DNA of 64,000 nucleotides from Simonsiella sp051414845 (GCA_051414845.1 CP183313.1:372001-436000), one strand, 5' to 3'; positions 1-9,090 are shown, counted from the first letter of the stretch. A program made the numbers and translations. Notes: generated by a model not told the origin, from the letters alone.

Positions 1-64
1 AGCCTGAAACGCTAAAGTAGGAATGTAAAATTAAAATTTTTGTATTGATATAAAATAAATTTTC

Positions 65-93
65 ACGACAAATTTGCGTAAATCCAGTATGAT
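65..93 (+). promoter_or_regulatory. candidate sigma-70 promoter of the hemerythrin gene
   Basis: ACGACA at 65-70 and TATGAT at 88-93 are separated by 17 bases and lie about 33 bases before the ATG at 127. The -10 is good and the -35 matches 4 of 6 positions. It is a pattern match only. Confidence 0.35.
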
Positions 94-126
94 TAGACTG
101 TTTTTCAACTCGTAAAATTTTAGATT

Positions 127-723
127 ATGTCGCAACTTTCTTGGTCTGCCGATTGGGCAACTGGTTTTCAGGATATTGATGAACAACATCAACATTTGAT
201 TGAACAAATCAATCATTTGGCACAAGCACGTGAGCAAAATGACCCTATGCAAGCTATGCAGGCTTTGTTTGATTTTGTGGCAGGTGCGATGAATCATTTC
301 GCTTATGAAGAAGAAATGCTGAAAGAGGCAAACTATAAATTAATCAGCGCGCGCCATACAACTCATCAAAATTTTACTGACCGTTTAATCAGTTACCAAG
401 AGCGCATTTTTGAAGATTTAAGTGTGTTGGATGAATTGCTGCCACAAATTGAAGTTTGGATGCAACGCCATATTGATTTGAATGATAAGGCTTATATTGA
501 AACCGTGATGATGAGCGGGATTTATCAAATCAATAAAAAAGGCAATCTTGAGCGACCCATTATGATGCAAAAACCAGAAGGTGCTTTTCAAGAAGATTTG
601 GACGCAGCAGAAGCAGCGCGTAAAGAGGCGGAAAAGGCGCAACAAGCTGTCGCTGAAACTTCTACAAAATTGCAAGAAAAAGAAGATGATGCGCCACGTA
701 GCTGGGCTACTGGTGCATATTGA
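127..723 (+). CDS. bacteriohemerythrin (non-haem di-iron O2-binding protein)
   Basis: This is a 198-residue cytosolic protein of the bacterial hemerythrin family, which binds O2 at a di-iron site in a four-helix bundle. The ligand pattern is visible: D-E-Q-H21 near the start, H57-x3-E61, H77-x2-H80-x2-F, and a late W-x3-H with a following D around residues 118-123. The first 130 residues form the domain. Residues 155-190 are a charged, Ala/Glu/Lys-rich helical tail, possibly a coiled coil, that is not part of the core fold. It is monocistronic and converges on the HIT gene across a shared terminator. The family is known for O2 storage, sensing or delivery; the role here is not shown. Confidence 0.9.
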   Translation: MSQLSWSADWATGFQDIDEQHQHLIEQINHLAQAREQNDPMQAMQALFDFVAGAMNHFAYEEEMLKEANYKLISARHTTHQNFTDRLISYQERIFEDLSVLDELLPQIEVWMQRHIDLNDKAYIETVMMSGIYQINKKGNLERPIMMQKPEGAFQEDLDAAEAARKEAEKAQQAVAETSTKLQEKEDDAPRSWATGAY

Positions 724-795
724 TAGTTTAGGCGCGAAAGTACAACAGGCTACCTGAAATATATTGGTTTTTTTAAAGGCGGTTGGCTAAATAAA

Positions 796-826
796 ATGGG
801 ACAAGATGATTCTTGTCCTATTTTTT
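796..826. terminator. bidirectional rho-independent terminator
   Basis: The stem GGACAAGA (799-806) and TCTTGTCC (811-818) has a TGAT loop. T-rich sequence follows it on the + strand, and on the - strand T-rich sequence also follows. It sits between two converging genes and can serve both. Confidence 0.75.
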
Positions 827-838
827 ATTAATTTGAAT

Positions 839-1246
839 TTATAAATGATTTTTCAAATATTGTTGGATTTGTTCTTGCCAATTTTGCGGCAAAATAACCT
901 TGTTTTCTCGCACAGGGCTACTCCAAATAGGTTTGGGAAAGTAAGCGTCATCTTTGAAGCGAGCGATAACGTGCCAGTGTAAGTGTGGGACAACATTGCC
1001 AAGGCTAGCAAGATTGATTTTGGTTGGCTTCAATATTTCACGCATTGCAGATTCAAGGATAAACAATGCATTCATCAATTCTAAGCGGTCTATTTGGCTA
1101 AGGTCGGTCATTTCAGCAATATGTTCATGCCAAATAATGCGACAAAATGCGAGGATATTGGGGTCTTCTTCAGTAGCAATTATGCGCCATTTTTCGGTTT
1201 GGTAAAGTATGGTTTCATTTTGTGGATGGCATAGTGGGCAGTTCAT
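839..1246 (-). CDS. HIT (histidine triad) family nucleotide-binding protein
   Basis: This 135-residue protein has the histidine triad H88-x-H90-x-H92 inside P-H-L-H-W-H-V-I. HIT proteins hydrolyse or transfer nucleoside phosphates using the middle histidine. An N-terminal C-P-L-C pair may bind zinc, as in some HIT proteins. It is a single gene with a DUS-rich upstream region shared with the divergent TonB receptor gene. The substrate cannot be read from sequence. Confidence 0.9.
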   Translation of the reverse strand: MNCPLCHPQNETILYQTEKWRIIATEEDPNILAFCRIIWHEHIAEMTDLSQIDRLELMNALFILESAMREILKPTKINLASLGNVVPHLHWHVIARFKDDAYFPKPIWSSPVRENKVILPQNWQEQIQQYLKNHL

Positions 1247-1389
1247 CGGTTTTCCTTATCCTTAGTTAAAATGGTAATTTTACCTGAGCTGTGGTGTGTA
1301 AAGTAGTTTAAATACAACATATTTGTTTTCAGGCAGCCAAAAAGCATTTTTCAGGCAGCCTGAAATTTTAGAATAGTTTACAATGCGCC

Positions 1390-1403
1390 GCGTTTGCAAA
1401 CGC
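1390..1403. promoter_or_regulatory. perfect 14-bp palindrome upstream of the TonB receptor
   Basis: GCGTTTGCAAACGC is an exact inverted repeat about 60 bases before the receptor start. Its position suits an operator. It does not resemble the consensus Fur box, so the regulator is unknown. A TACAAT at 1379-1384 could be a -10 element. Confidence 0.3.
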
Positions 1404-1462
1404 AAGTTAGTTTTGTTTGCTATTTTTTCACAAAAATTTATCTCTTTTTAGAAAGAAACTTT

Positions 1463-3622
1463 ATGCATCACCACACATTCACCAAAACAGCCTTAACCGC
1501 TGCTTTATTAACCGTATTTACATCGGCTTATGCTGAAGATGCGGTTGAACTCGAAACCGTTAAAATCACCGCACCATCTGGCTCAATGAATAAATTGGGC
1601 GAAGTACCGTTTCGCCAAGCCAAATCAGCGGTGGCGATTTCTGCCGATACTTTAAAAGAAGAAAAGGTTGGCAAATTGGACGAAGTGGGTCGCTATCAGG
1701 CTGGCTTTATCAATCAAGTATTTGGTAGCGATTCTAATACCAACTGGTTCCGTGTACGTGGCGCAAAAGTAAGCCAAGCGGTTGATGGCACGCCTGCTTT
1801 GGATTATGGCTTTTTCCAACCGCGCGTAGAAAGCTACGGCATGGAAGCAGTTGAAATCACCAAAGGCGCAGACCCGATGACATTTGGTTCCGCTAACGAA
1901 GGCGGTTTGATTAACTACATCAGCAAACACGCGCACAAAGACAAAGTAGGCAAAGGCGAAGTAGCTGCACACATTGGCAACAAAGACCAACGTGGCATCG
2001 CAGCCGACTACACAGGCGGTTTGAAGGCCGACAACACCTTGCGTTACCGCATTGTCGCCAGCTATCGCAAAGCGGGCTACGATATGCAAGACACATACGG
2101 CGAAAGCTATTACATCGCACCAACGCTGGCTTGGGACATTACTGACCGCACCAAATTAAACGTATTGGCTTCATTCCAAAAGGACACAGGCACGCCAAGC
2201 TCACAATTTTTCCCATTGGACGCCAGTTTGTTAGATAAGGGCAACGGCAAATTGTCGCCTGAAACCAACTTCGGTGACCCAACGCGCGATTTTGACCGCA
2301 ATCATCAGCGTTCATTTGGCTATGATTTCAGTCATGAGTTTGGTAACGGTTTGATGTTTAATCAGAATTATCGTTATAGCCATGTGAACAATTACCATGT
2401 TGGCGCATATATTTACGATACAAATTTAGTTAAGGCTGGCTCTGCAAATGATGTCTCTCGTGATTATGTTTTCAATCACGGTACAACCAAATCACACGCT
2501 ATTGACAACCGCTTAACATGGAAATTCAAACATGGCGTGATTGATAATACTTTGGTTGGTGGCGCAGATTATCGTCATAGCAAAGTAGATACAGAATATG
2601 TTTTAGGGGTATGGCCCGGTCGTCTAGGCCAAGCCAATCCTTTTAATATCAACAGCGTTTATGGTTTAACACTTGCTGGTGGTTATCATGGCGATAATGT
2701 TCATTTAAAATCAAAACAATTGGGCTTTTATTTGCAAAACAGCATGAAAATTGCGAAAAAAGTGACATTAGGTTTAGGTGTTCGCCATGACCGCTCCCAT
2801 AATGAAGAAAATGTTCTGACTTTAAGTGGTGATAATAGACAAGTTAATGCCAAGAAAAATCACACTTCTTATAACGCATCTTTGATGTGGCATGCACCCG
2901 CAGGTTTTAATCCCTATGTCAGCTATAACGAAGGTTTTAGTCTTCCAACAGGTCTATACACAACGATGTCTAGTTCAGGTGTATTAAACGTCAATGACCC
3001 ACGTATTACTAAACAAACTGAAATTGGTGTGAAATATATGCCAACGTGGTTAGACGGTAATATCTCGTTGGCGTATTTTCATGCCAAAGATAAAGGTGAA
3101 ATTCGTTATACGCCATCAGCAACACAACAATTTAAACAAGGTGATGAATTTAAACGTCGTGGTATTGAGTTACAAGCAAACGCTAATTTGACGGAAAACT
3201 GGACAGCAGCATTGAGTTACACTTATATCAAATCAGATACAACCAGCAATGACAGCTGGTTATTAAGTGTTAGTCCACATTTAAAACACTATCGTACAGC
3301 ATTATTCCCTCGTCACAGCGCGGCTTTACGCACTGCTTACACCTTTAATCAAGGTGCACTTAATGGTTTAACTTTGGGTGGTGGCTTGCGCTATGTAGGT
3401 AGCAGTACTAGCGAATACCCTTATGCAGAACCATATGCAGGCAGCAAAGTACCATCGGTAACATTGGTTGATTTATTCGCACGTTATCGCTTTGCAGATA
3501 AATGGACGGCGCAATTGAATGTAGAAAACGTAGGCAATAAAACCTACATCAGTGGTTGCGATTGGTATTGCTACTACGGCGAAAAACGTCGCATCAACGC
3601 TTCAATCAGCTACGCATTCTAA
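1463..3622 (+). CDS. TonB-dependent outer-membrane receptor, siderophore type
   Basis: The 719-residue protein starts at the ATG at 1463, preceded by a GAAAG ribosome site. This start gives a clean signal peptide ending A-Y-A. A TTG 69 bases upstream is in frame but would bury the signal peptide. After E-L-E-T-V-K-I-T-A (TonB box) comes a plug domain with R-V-R-G-A and V-E-I-T-K-G-A-D-P motifs, then a 22-strand-type barrel ending in S-Y-A-F, the usual C-terminal Phe. The plug pattern resembles the FhuE/FoxA siderophore receptor family. Iron-chelate uptake powered by TonB-ExbBD is inferred; the ligand is not known. No ABC transporter or TonB gene is adjacent. A terminator follows 10 bases after the stop. 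Confidence 0.88.
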   Translation: MHHHTFTKTALTAALLTVFTSAYAEDAVELETVKITAPSGSMNKLGEVPFRQAKSAVAISADTLKEEKVGKLDEVGRYQAGFINQVFGSDSNTNWFRVRGAKVSQAVDGTPALDYGFFQPRVESYGMEAVEITKGADPMTFGSANEGGLINYISKHAHKDKVGKGEVAAHIGNKDQRGIAADYTGGLKADNTLRYRIVASYRKAGYDMQDTYGESYYIAPTLAWDITDRTKLNVLASFQKDTGTPSSQFFPLDASLLDKGNGKLSPETNFGDPTRDFDRNHQRSFGYDFSHEFGNGLMFNQNYRYSHVNNYHVGAYIYDTNLVKAGSANDVSRDYVFNHGTTKSHAIDNRLTWKFKHGVIDNTLVGGADYRHSKVDTEYVLGVWPGRLGQANPFNINSVYGLTLAGGYHGDNVHLKSKQLGFYLQNSMKIAKKVTLGLGVRHDRSHNEENVLTLSGDNRQVNAKKNHTSYNASLMWHAPAGFNPYVSYNEGFSLPTGLYTTMSSSGVLNVNDPRITKQTEIGVKYMPTWLDGNISLAYFHAKDKGEIRYTPSATQQFKQGDEFKRRGIELQANANLTENWTAALSYTYIKSDTTSNDSWLLSVSPHLKHYRTALFPRHSAALRTAYTFNQGALNGLTLGGGLRYVGSSTSEYPYAEPYAGSKVPSVTLVDLFARYRFADKWTAQLNVENVGNKTYISGCDWYCYYGEKRRINASISYAF

Positions 3623-3632
3623 AATACCAACA

Positions 3633-3663
3633 AAAACGGTGGGAAATCTCCCACCGTTTTTTT
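3633..3663 (+). terminator. rho-independent terminator of the TonB receptor gene
   Basis: AAAACGGTGGGA (3633-3644) pairs exactly with TCCCACCGTTTT (3649-3660) across a 4-base loop, followed by more T residues. Confidence 0.9.
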
Positions 3664-3668
3664 AGGCT

Positions 3669-4903
3669 GAAACCTTTGCCCCCCCAAAAAAAACCTCTAA
3701 ATTCCCTCCATCAAGAATTCAGAGGATTTTTCCATGTCCAGCTTCTTCTACCAATCAACACAAACCCTACTCAACCAATACGCCGACCGTTTCCCTTTAC
3801 CTAAAATCACCCAACTTTTGGATTGGCAAGTCATTGAACAAACACTCGCCAGCCATAAAGTTCGCTATGTGCGCGACAACGGCGGTCGCCCCGCTTACCC
3901 CTTGTTACCCATGTTCCGCGCGGTTTTGCTCGGGCAATGGCACAGTTTATCCGCCCCCGAATTGGAGCGCAGTTTGGTGATCCATTTGGATTTCATCCTC
4001 TCTTGCCAATTTCCCGATGAGATGAATTTGCCCGACCATAGCACACCCAACTGTTTCTGTAACTGGTTTAATTCAAGAGGGCTTGGCAAATGAACTGCAT
4101 CAAGAAATCAACCGACAACTCGCCCACAACCAACTCAAAGTAGAAAAAGCACAAACCGCAATTGTGGACGCGACCATTATCCAAACCGCAGGCGGGAAAC
4201 TCAAAAAATCCATTGAAGTCAATGAAAGTGAAGAAATTGTCCAAACGCCGACCAGCAAAGACAAAGACGCAAGATGGACAATCAAAAGCAAGCATTGGTA
4301 TTAGGGCTACAAACTTCATGCGCGGTGCGATGAAGAAGGCTTTATAGAGCAAATTCACGTTACGCCAGCCAATGCATCTAATGTAAATCATTTGGAAACC
4401 GTGTTGGACAAGGTTGAACACGGAGTCAAAGTGTATGCAGATAAAGGCTATGACAGTCAATCCAACCGCGAATTTTTGGAGAAAAATCAATTAATGGACG
4501 GCATTATGTGTGAAGCGCACCGCAATAAACCTTTGACGCGTGAAGACATTGGGCGCAATAAGGAGCTGGCAAAAATCCGTTATCGGGTGGAACAGAGTTT
4601 TGCCATTTTGCACTGTATATTCAGATGTAAACGGAGTGAGTGTGTTGGCTTGGAAAGGGTCAAAGGGTAGTTGGGGTTGAAAGTGATTTGTTTGAATTTG
4701 CTTAAAGCGGCGAACAAGTTAAGGCTTGTTGCGCTGATTACGGTGCTTATTGTGCCCATTGCTGCCTGAAGGAGCATAAGGCAGCCTGAAATAGGGCTGT
4801 TTGGGTGGGGTGTTTGTGTTTGTTGAGGTTGGTTTGGGTTGTTTGGGGTTGGAATGATGAAAACCCCAAAACCAGTGGGTTGTTTTGGGGGGGCAAAGGT
4901 TTC
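3669..4903 (+). mobile_element. IS5-family, IS1106-like insertion sequence, copy 1
   Basis: The 1235-bp element has inverted ends GAAACCTTTGCCCCCCC (left) and its complement GGGGGGGCAAAGGTTTC (right). It carries one transposase reading frame that is broken at three places. It is nearly identical to the copy at 27061-28296. The left end abuts a shortened DUS (AGGCT) and the right end runs into a full DUS. No clear target-site duplication is visible. Confidence 0.85.
3734..4769 (+). pseudogene. IS1106-like transposase, frameshifted with two amber stops
   Basis: Read with corrections, this is about a 345-residue DDE transposase of the neisserial IS1106 type: D in I-V-D-A-T-I-I-Q-T, D in Y-A-D-K-G-Y-D, E in Y-R-V-E-Q-S-F. 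Three lesions are visible. A TTT at 4067-4069 has one T too many after N-W, shifting the frame. A TAG at 4302-4304 replaces a residue in Y-x-L-G-Y-K, consistent with TTG to TAG. A second TAG at 4668-4670 sits where the family has Gln. The final TGA (4767-4769) lies in a DUS. Confidence 0.85.
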
Positions 4904-4939
4904 AGGCTGCCTGAAAGAATAGGGCGATTTCATTCCCAC

Positions 4940-5512
4940 TCACGCGCTGTGTAAAAAACGCACCGCGTCTTCTTTTTGACCCGCCATAATCAACGGCATG
5001 GTTTGCAGTGATTTTCTAATCGCGTCATCAATCAATTGTCGTTCCGCTGCCGATGGTTTGTTCAATACAAAACCAACGACTAAATTTCTGTCGCCTGGGT
5101 GTCCAATGCCAAGGCGCAAACGGTAGAAATTGGGCGTGCCGCATTTGGCTTGGATGTCTTTTAAACCGTTGTGTCCGCCGTTACCGCCGCCTAATTTAAA
5201 GCGAATGCGCCCGCAATCAATGTCCAATTCATCGTGTACCACCAAAATTTCTTCGGGCTGAATTTTATAAAACTGCGCCAGTGCGGCAGCGGCTTTACCC
5301 GACAAATTCATAAACGTATCGGGTTTAAGCAGCCACACATCGCCTTCGGGTCGGCTAACGCGCGCTACGTCGCCGAAAAATTTTTTCTCATTTTTAAACG
5401 TTGCTTTCCATTGCCAAGCCAGTTCGTCCAAAAACCAAAAGCCCGCATTGTGGCGGGTTTGCTCGTATTCTGCGCCTGGGTTGCCCAAGCCAATAATCAT
5501 TTTTATATTCAT
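4940..5512 (-). CDS. pth: peptidyl-tRNA hydrolase
   Basis: This cytosolic enzyme of 190 residues cleaves peptidyl-tRNA released from stalled ribosomes. It begins M-N-I-K-M-I-I-G-L-G-N-P-G and contains the family signatures Y-x-x-T-R-H-N-A-G-F (catalytic His), K-P-x-T-F-M-N-L-S-G and V-V-H-D-E-L-D. I chose 5512 because neisserial Pth proteins start at this point. The longer frame to 5599 reads into a Correia-like repeat and is not credible. A start at 5500 is a weaker alternative. A pair of Correia-like repeats lies just upstream and may carry its promoter. Confidence 0.95.
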   Translation of the reverse strand: MNIKMIIGLGNPGAEYEQTRHNAGFWFLDELAWQWKATFKNEKKFFGDVARVSRPEGDVWLLKPDTFMNLSGKAAAALAQFYKIQPEEILVVHDELDIDCGRIRFKLGGGNGGHNGLKDIQAKCGTPNFYRLRLGIGHPGDRNLVVGFVLNKPSAAERQLIDDAIRKSLQTMPLIMAGQKEDAVRFLHSA

Positions 5513-5536
5513 ATGCTTATTGTTTACTTTTTGGTA

Positions 5537-5612
5537 TATAGTCGCAGAATTGAAAAAGCATGACGGCGTTGCCAACGCCCTTATTTGCTGCATGTTCACT
5601 TCTACGACTATA
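5537..5612. repeat. Correia-like element, short form
   Basis: A 76-bp unit bounded by TATAGTCG...CGACTATA, with a core containing ACGGCGTTGCCAACGCC. It resembles the neisserial Correia repeat (NEMIS/CREE), but the ends and core are shortened. Confidence 0.6.
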
Positions 5613-5693
5613 ACCGATGAATTTTATGATGTACTTAAAAGTGATTTGAAAAACAATTCAATTAAAGCAAAAAGTGAGTATGCCCACTTATTT

Positions 5694-5799
5694 TATAGTC
5701 ATTTCAAATGAACACGGACAAGGCGACAACGAGAGCCGTGTACATCTAGTACATAAGGGCGTTGGCAACGCTGTACTATTTGTATTTGAAATGACTATA
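5694..5799. repeat. Correia-like element, full form
   Basis: A 106-bp unit with inverted ends TATAGTCATTTCAAAT and its complement. The core holds GGACAAGGCGACAACG and GGCGTTGGCAACGCTGTACT, as in the neisserial Correia core, but the terminal repeat differs from the classical TATAGTGGATTAA. It is nearly the same as the unit at 49101-49206. Confidence 0.75.
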
Positions 5800-5817
5800 T
5801 TGTTTAAAATTGAAGTG

Positions 5818-6741
5818 TTACCCTTTTTTTGCACCTTGTAAATACAACATTTCTAATGCGATGGTCGCGCCAGCTAATGCGGTTATATCGGATTGGTCAT
5901 ACGATGGCGCAACTTCTACTACATCCATACCAATGATGTTAATTTCAGTTAAGCCACGTAGAATTTTCAGAGCGCGATCGCTGGTTAAACCACCGCAAAC
6001 AGGTGTGCCTGTGCCGGGGGCGTAGGCTGGGTCTAAGCAATCGATATCAAATGTGAGATAAGCGGGCATATCACCAACTACACTTTTGATTTTATTAATA
6101 ATATGCTCTACGCTGCTATTATTTACTTCGGGAGCAGTTAAAACAGTAAAAGGCAGTTTTTTATTGTGTTCGGTGCGGATGCCGATTTGCACGGAATGTT
6201 CGGGGTCTATTAGATTTTCTTTGGGGGCAGTGTAGAACATGGTGCCATGGTCATATTCGCTGCCATTGTCGTAAGTGTCGGTGTGGGCGTCAAAGTGGAT
6301 AAGGGCGAGTTTGCCAAAGTGTTTGGCGTGGGCGCGTAATAATGGCAGGGTAATGAAGTGGTCCCCACCTAAACTCAGACATTTTTTATCTGCTTGTAGA
6401 AGTTTTGTCGCATGAACTTCCATTTTTTCTACAAAATCTTGGCTATCACCAAACGAGAAAACTAAATCACCACAATCTACGATATTTAAGCGTTCGCGTA
6501 CGTCAAAAGTCCATGGAAATTTGCGATGTTCCCAAGCGAGATTCACAGAGGCACGGCGTATGGCTTCACCGCCAAAACGTGCCCCCGAACGCCCTGAAAC
6601 TGCCATATCATAAGGAACGCCTGTAATAACCCATTCAGCATCGCTATCGTAGGGCATGAAGTTAAGTGGTAAACGTAAAAAACCAAAATTGTTGGAAACA
6701 AGTGAATTGTCGGTTTGTCCTGCTAGGGTAGTGTATGTCAT
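5818..6741 (-). CDS. speB: agmatinase
   Basis: This 307-residue ureohydrolase converts agmatine to putrescine and urea. The Mn-binding motifs are all present: G-G-D-H-F, H-F-D-A-H-T-D and T-F-D-I-D-C-L-D-P-A-Y-A-P-G-T-G-T-P. The last of these is also the family signature. It lies downstream of speA on the same strand, separated by a 208-bp repeat unit, so the two act in sequence from arginine to putrescine even if not co-transcribed. The C-terminal helix ends L-E-M-L-Y-L-Q-G, a normal length for the family. Confidence 0.95.
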   Translation of the reverse strand: MTYTTLAGQTDNSLVSNNFGFLRLPLNFMPYDSDAEWVITGVPYDMAVSGRSGARFGGEAIRRASVNLAWEHRKFPWTFDVRERLNIVDCGDLVFSFGDSQDFVEKMEVHATKLLQADKKCLSLGGDHFITLPLLRAHAKHFGKLALIHFDAHTDTYDNGSEYDHGTMFYTAPKENLIDPEHSVQIGIRTEHNKKLPFTVLTAPEVNNSSVEHIINKIKSVVGDMPAYLTFDIDCLDPAYAPGTGTPVCGGLTSDRALKILRGLTEINIIGMDVVEVAPSYDQSDITALAGATIALEMLYLQGAKKG

Positions 6742-6792
6742 GGTAGATTCCTTATATTTTGGGGTATTTAAGAGTGTTTACAAATGGGACAT

Positions 6793-7000
6793 TTCAGGCT
6801 GAAACCTGTGCAAAACCACCATCATCGTTATTCTTGCGTAGGCAGGAATTTAACTTTGCGCCATACAAACATTTGTTTCTTAGCGTTATCGTGGATTTCT
6901 GCCTACGCAGAAATGGCGGTCATTTTTCTGTTTCAGGCAGCCTGAAACGAAGTTCAGCGCAGCTAAAAGTTTTTTGCCAAGGTTTCAGGCTGCCTGAAAA
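6793..7000. repeat. NIME-like repeat unit with dRS3-type ends (unit 1)
   Basis: dRS3-like 20-mers ATTCTTGCGTAGGCAGGAAT (6830-6849) and ATTTCTGCCTACGCAGAAAT (6895-6914) face each other. They lie in a shell of CTGAAACCTGTGCAAAACC at the left and TTTGCC-AAGGTTTCAG plus DUS at the right. It fills the speA-speB gap. Confidence 0.65.
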
Positions 7001-7003
7001 GGC

Positions 7004-8896
7004 TTATTCGTCTTCTAAATAAGTATAGCCTTTTAAACCCATTTCCAATTCTTTTAAAAATAGCATTGCTTGTGAAGCAGGTAAATCAGAATGCTCAATC
7101 TGTTCGCGGTAGCGATTCATTAATTCTTGCGGGTCTTGATAAACATATTTCAACATATCGGCAACCGTGTTGCCCTCATCATAATCCACTAATTCAAACC
7201 GATTGGGTTCATTGATTAACACATCTACTGTGGTGGTGTCGCCAAATAAATTGTGCATATTGCCCAAAATTTCCTGATACGCCCCCACCATAAAAAAACC
7301 TAATAGCGGTGGATTATCTTCAGGATAATCGGGCATCGGCATAGTGGTGGCAATACCATCGCCGTCAATGTAATGGTCAATGGTGCCATCGGAATCACAC
7401 GTAATATCCAGCAACACAGCACGTCTGGCAATAGGCTGATTTAATTGTGTAATTGGGCAAACGGGAAACAATTGGTCAATGCCCCAAGCATCGGGCAGCG
7501 ACTGAAACAGCGAAAAATTTACATACAATTTATCCGCAAAACGCTCCTGCAATTCATCAATAATTGTACGATGCGAACGATGTTTTTCATTAAATAACTC
7601 ACCTACTTCGTGGCAAATATTTAAGTAAAGCTGTTCTGCCCAAGCACGTTGTTGTAAATTAATTAAGCCCACATTGTATTGATTATGCACATCAGCCAAA
7701 TCAAATTGGCTTTCATGAATCCAACTGCGCAACGAACGCTTCTCACGTGAAGCGACAATATCTGTCCATGTCTCCCACATACTGTGTAACACACGCGGCG
7801 CGTCCACATCAGGCGCATTCAGTTCCACAGCTCGATAGCGTTCTGCCCCAATCACATTGGCCACCAACACCGCATGATGCGCTGTAATCCCCCGACCACT
7901 TTCCGTAATAATCGTAGGATGCGGCAAATCATATTCTCGACACGCCTGCCCAATGCCCCACACCACCGTACTTGCATACTCATTCAAACTATAATTGACG
8001 GAACAATCCGACTGCGTCCGATTGCCCTCATAATCCACACCCAAGCCACCACCCACATCAAAGCAACGAATCTTCACGCCTAATTTATGCAATTCCACAT
8101 AAAACCGCGCCGACTCATGCACCCCCGTTGCCACATCACGAATATTGCCCAATTGCGAGCCTAAATGAAAATGCAATAACTGCAAACAATCCAACTGATT
8201 GTGCGATTTTAAAATCTCCACCAACTGCAACACTTGCGAAGCCGAAAGACCAAATTTAGACTTATCACCCCCAGAAGCCTGCCATTTACCAGAACCTTGC
8301 GAAGCCAAACGCGCGCGCACCCCTAAACGTGGTTTCACGCCCAATTTCTCCGCCTCTTCCAACACCATCTCAATTTCAGAAATTTTTTCAATTACCAAAA
8401 AAACTTGATGCCCCAGTTTTTCGCCCATCAATGCAACACGAATATACTCACGGTCTTTATAGCCATTGCATACAATTAAAGTCTGCTTTGTCCCCGCATG
8501 CGCCAATACTGCCATCAACTCCGCCTTAGAACCCGCCTCCAAACCGTGTGGCTGCTCGCTTTGAATCAAAGTCTCAATCACACGACGATGCTGGTTTACT
8601 TTAATCGGATATACCAAACAATAATCGCCTTTATAGCCAAAATCTTCACGCGCTAAAGCAAACGCCTGATTGATCGCGAATAAACGATGTTGCAGAATTT
8701 GTGGAAAACAAAACAAAATCGGCAACCGTGCCTGATGTTTTTGCTGTACCTGCTCAGTTAAATAACGCAAAGAAATCGTCTTTTCAGGCTGCATAGGATT
8801 CGGGCGCACCATCACCTCACCTTCTTCATTGGCATCAAAATAGCCAATACCCCAATAATTGATATTACACACTTCACGAATCGTCAGCGCAGACAT
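7004..8896 (-). CDS. speA: biosynthetic arginine decarboxylase
   Basis: This 630-residue PLP enzyme converts arginine to agmatine. The N-terminal barrel holds the PLP lysine in V-Y-P-I-K-V-N-Q (about residue 99). D-V-G-G-G-L-G-V-D-Y binds the PLP phosphate, and T-E-S-G-R follows. Length matches the SpeA family rather than the shorter ornithine decarboxylases. It is followed by speB, the next step to putrescine. It starts at the ATG at 8896, after an AT-rich leader of roughly 90 bases. Confidence 0.95.
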   Translation of the reverse strand: MSALTIREVCNINYWGIGYFDANEEGEVMVRPNPMQPEKTISLRYLTEQVQQKHQARLPILFCFPQILQHRLFAINQAFALAREDFGYKGDYCLVYPIKVNQHRRVIETLIQSEQPHGLEAGSKAELMAVLAHAGTKQTLIVCNGYKDREYIRVALMGEKLGHQVFLVIEKISEIEMVLEEAEKLGVKPRLGVRARLASQGSGKWQASGGDKSKFGLSASQVLQLVEILKSHNQLDCLQLLHFHLGSQLGNIRDVATGVHESARFYVELHKLGVKIRCFDVGGGLGVDYEGNRTQSDCSVNYSLNEYASTVVWGIGQACREYDLPHPTIITESGRGITAHHAVLVANVIGAERYRAVELNAPDVDAPRVLHSMWETWTDIVASREKRSLRSWIHESQFDLADVHNQYNVGLINLQQRAWAEQLYLNICHEVGELFNEKHRSHRTIIDELQERFADKLYVNFSLFQSLPDAWGIDQLFPVCPITQLNQPIARRAVLLDITCDSDGTIDHYIDGDGIATTMPMPDYPEDNPPLLGFFMVGAYQEILGNMHNLFGDTTTVDVLINEPNRFELVDYDEGNTVADMLKYVYQDPQELMNRYREQIEHSDLPASQAMLFLKELEMGLKGYTYLEDE

Positions 8897-9090
8897 CGCA
8901 GTATTCCTTTACGTTATCAGTTAAAAATAAAAAATAGCAAAAAACAAACAGCATAACAAAATAATCTATTTTGTTTCAAATACACAACAGGCAGCCTGAA
9001 ACCCAATATCCATAAGCAAAAGCTTTAAATTTTCTCCCCAACTTACGCAAAAGTGTTCGGACAGGAAAGTAAACAATAAGCACAAAAACA

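Noticed and set aside
1394..1462. Extended TTG start of the TonB receptor
   Set aside because: It adds 23 residues upstream of a normal signal peptide and overlaps the palindrome; the ATG at 1463 has a ribosome site.
1652..2301. Opposite-strand frames under the receptor gene
   Set aside because: They follow the codon bias of the real gene in other frames, have no ribosome site and no recognisable domains.
3734..4769. Programmed frameshifting of the IS transposase
   Set aside because: The shift is within a T-run but there are two in-frame amber codons as well, which is better explained by decay. It remains possible only with suppression.
5448..5711. Frame across the pth start into a repeat
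   Set aside because: It is made of pth antisense and Correia-like repeat, with no protein features.
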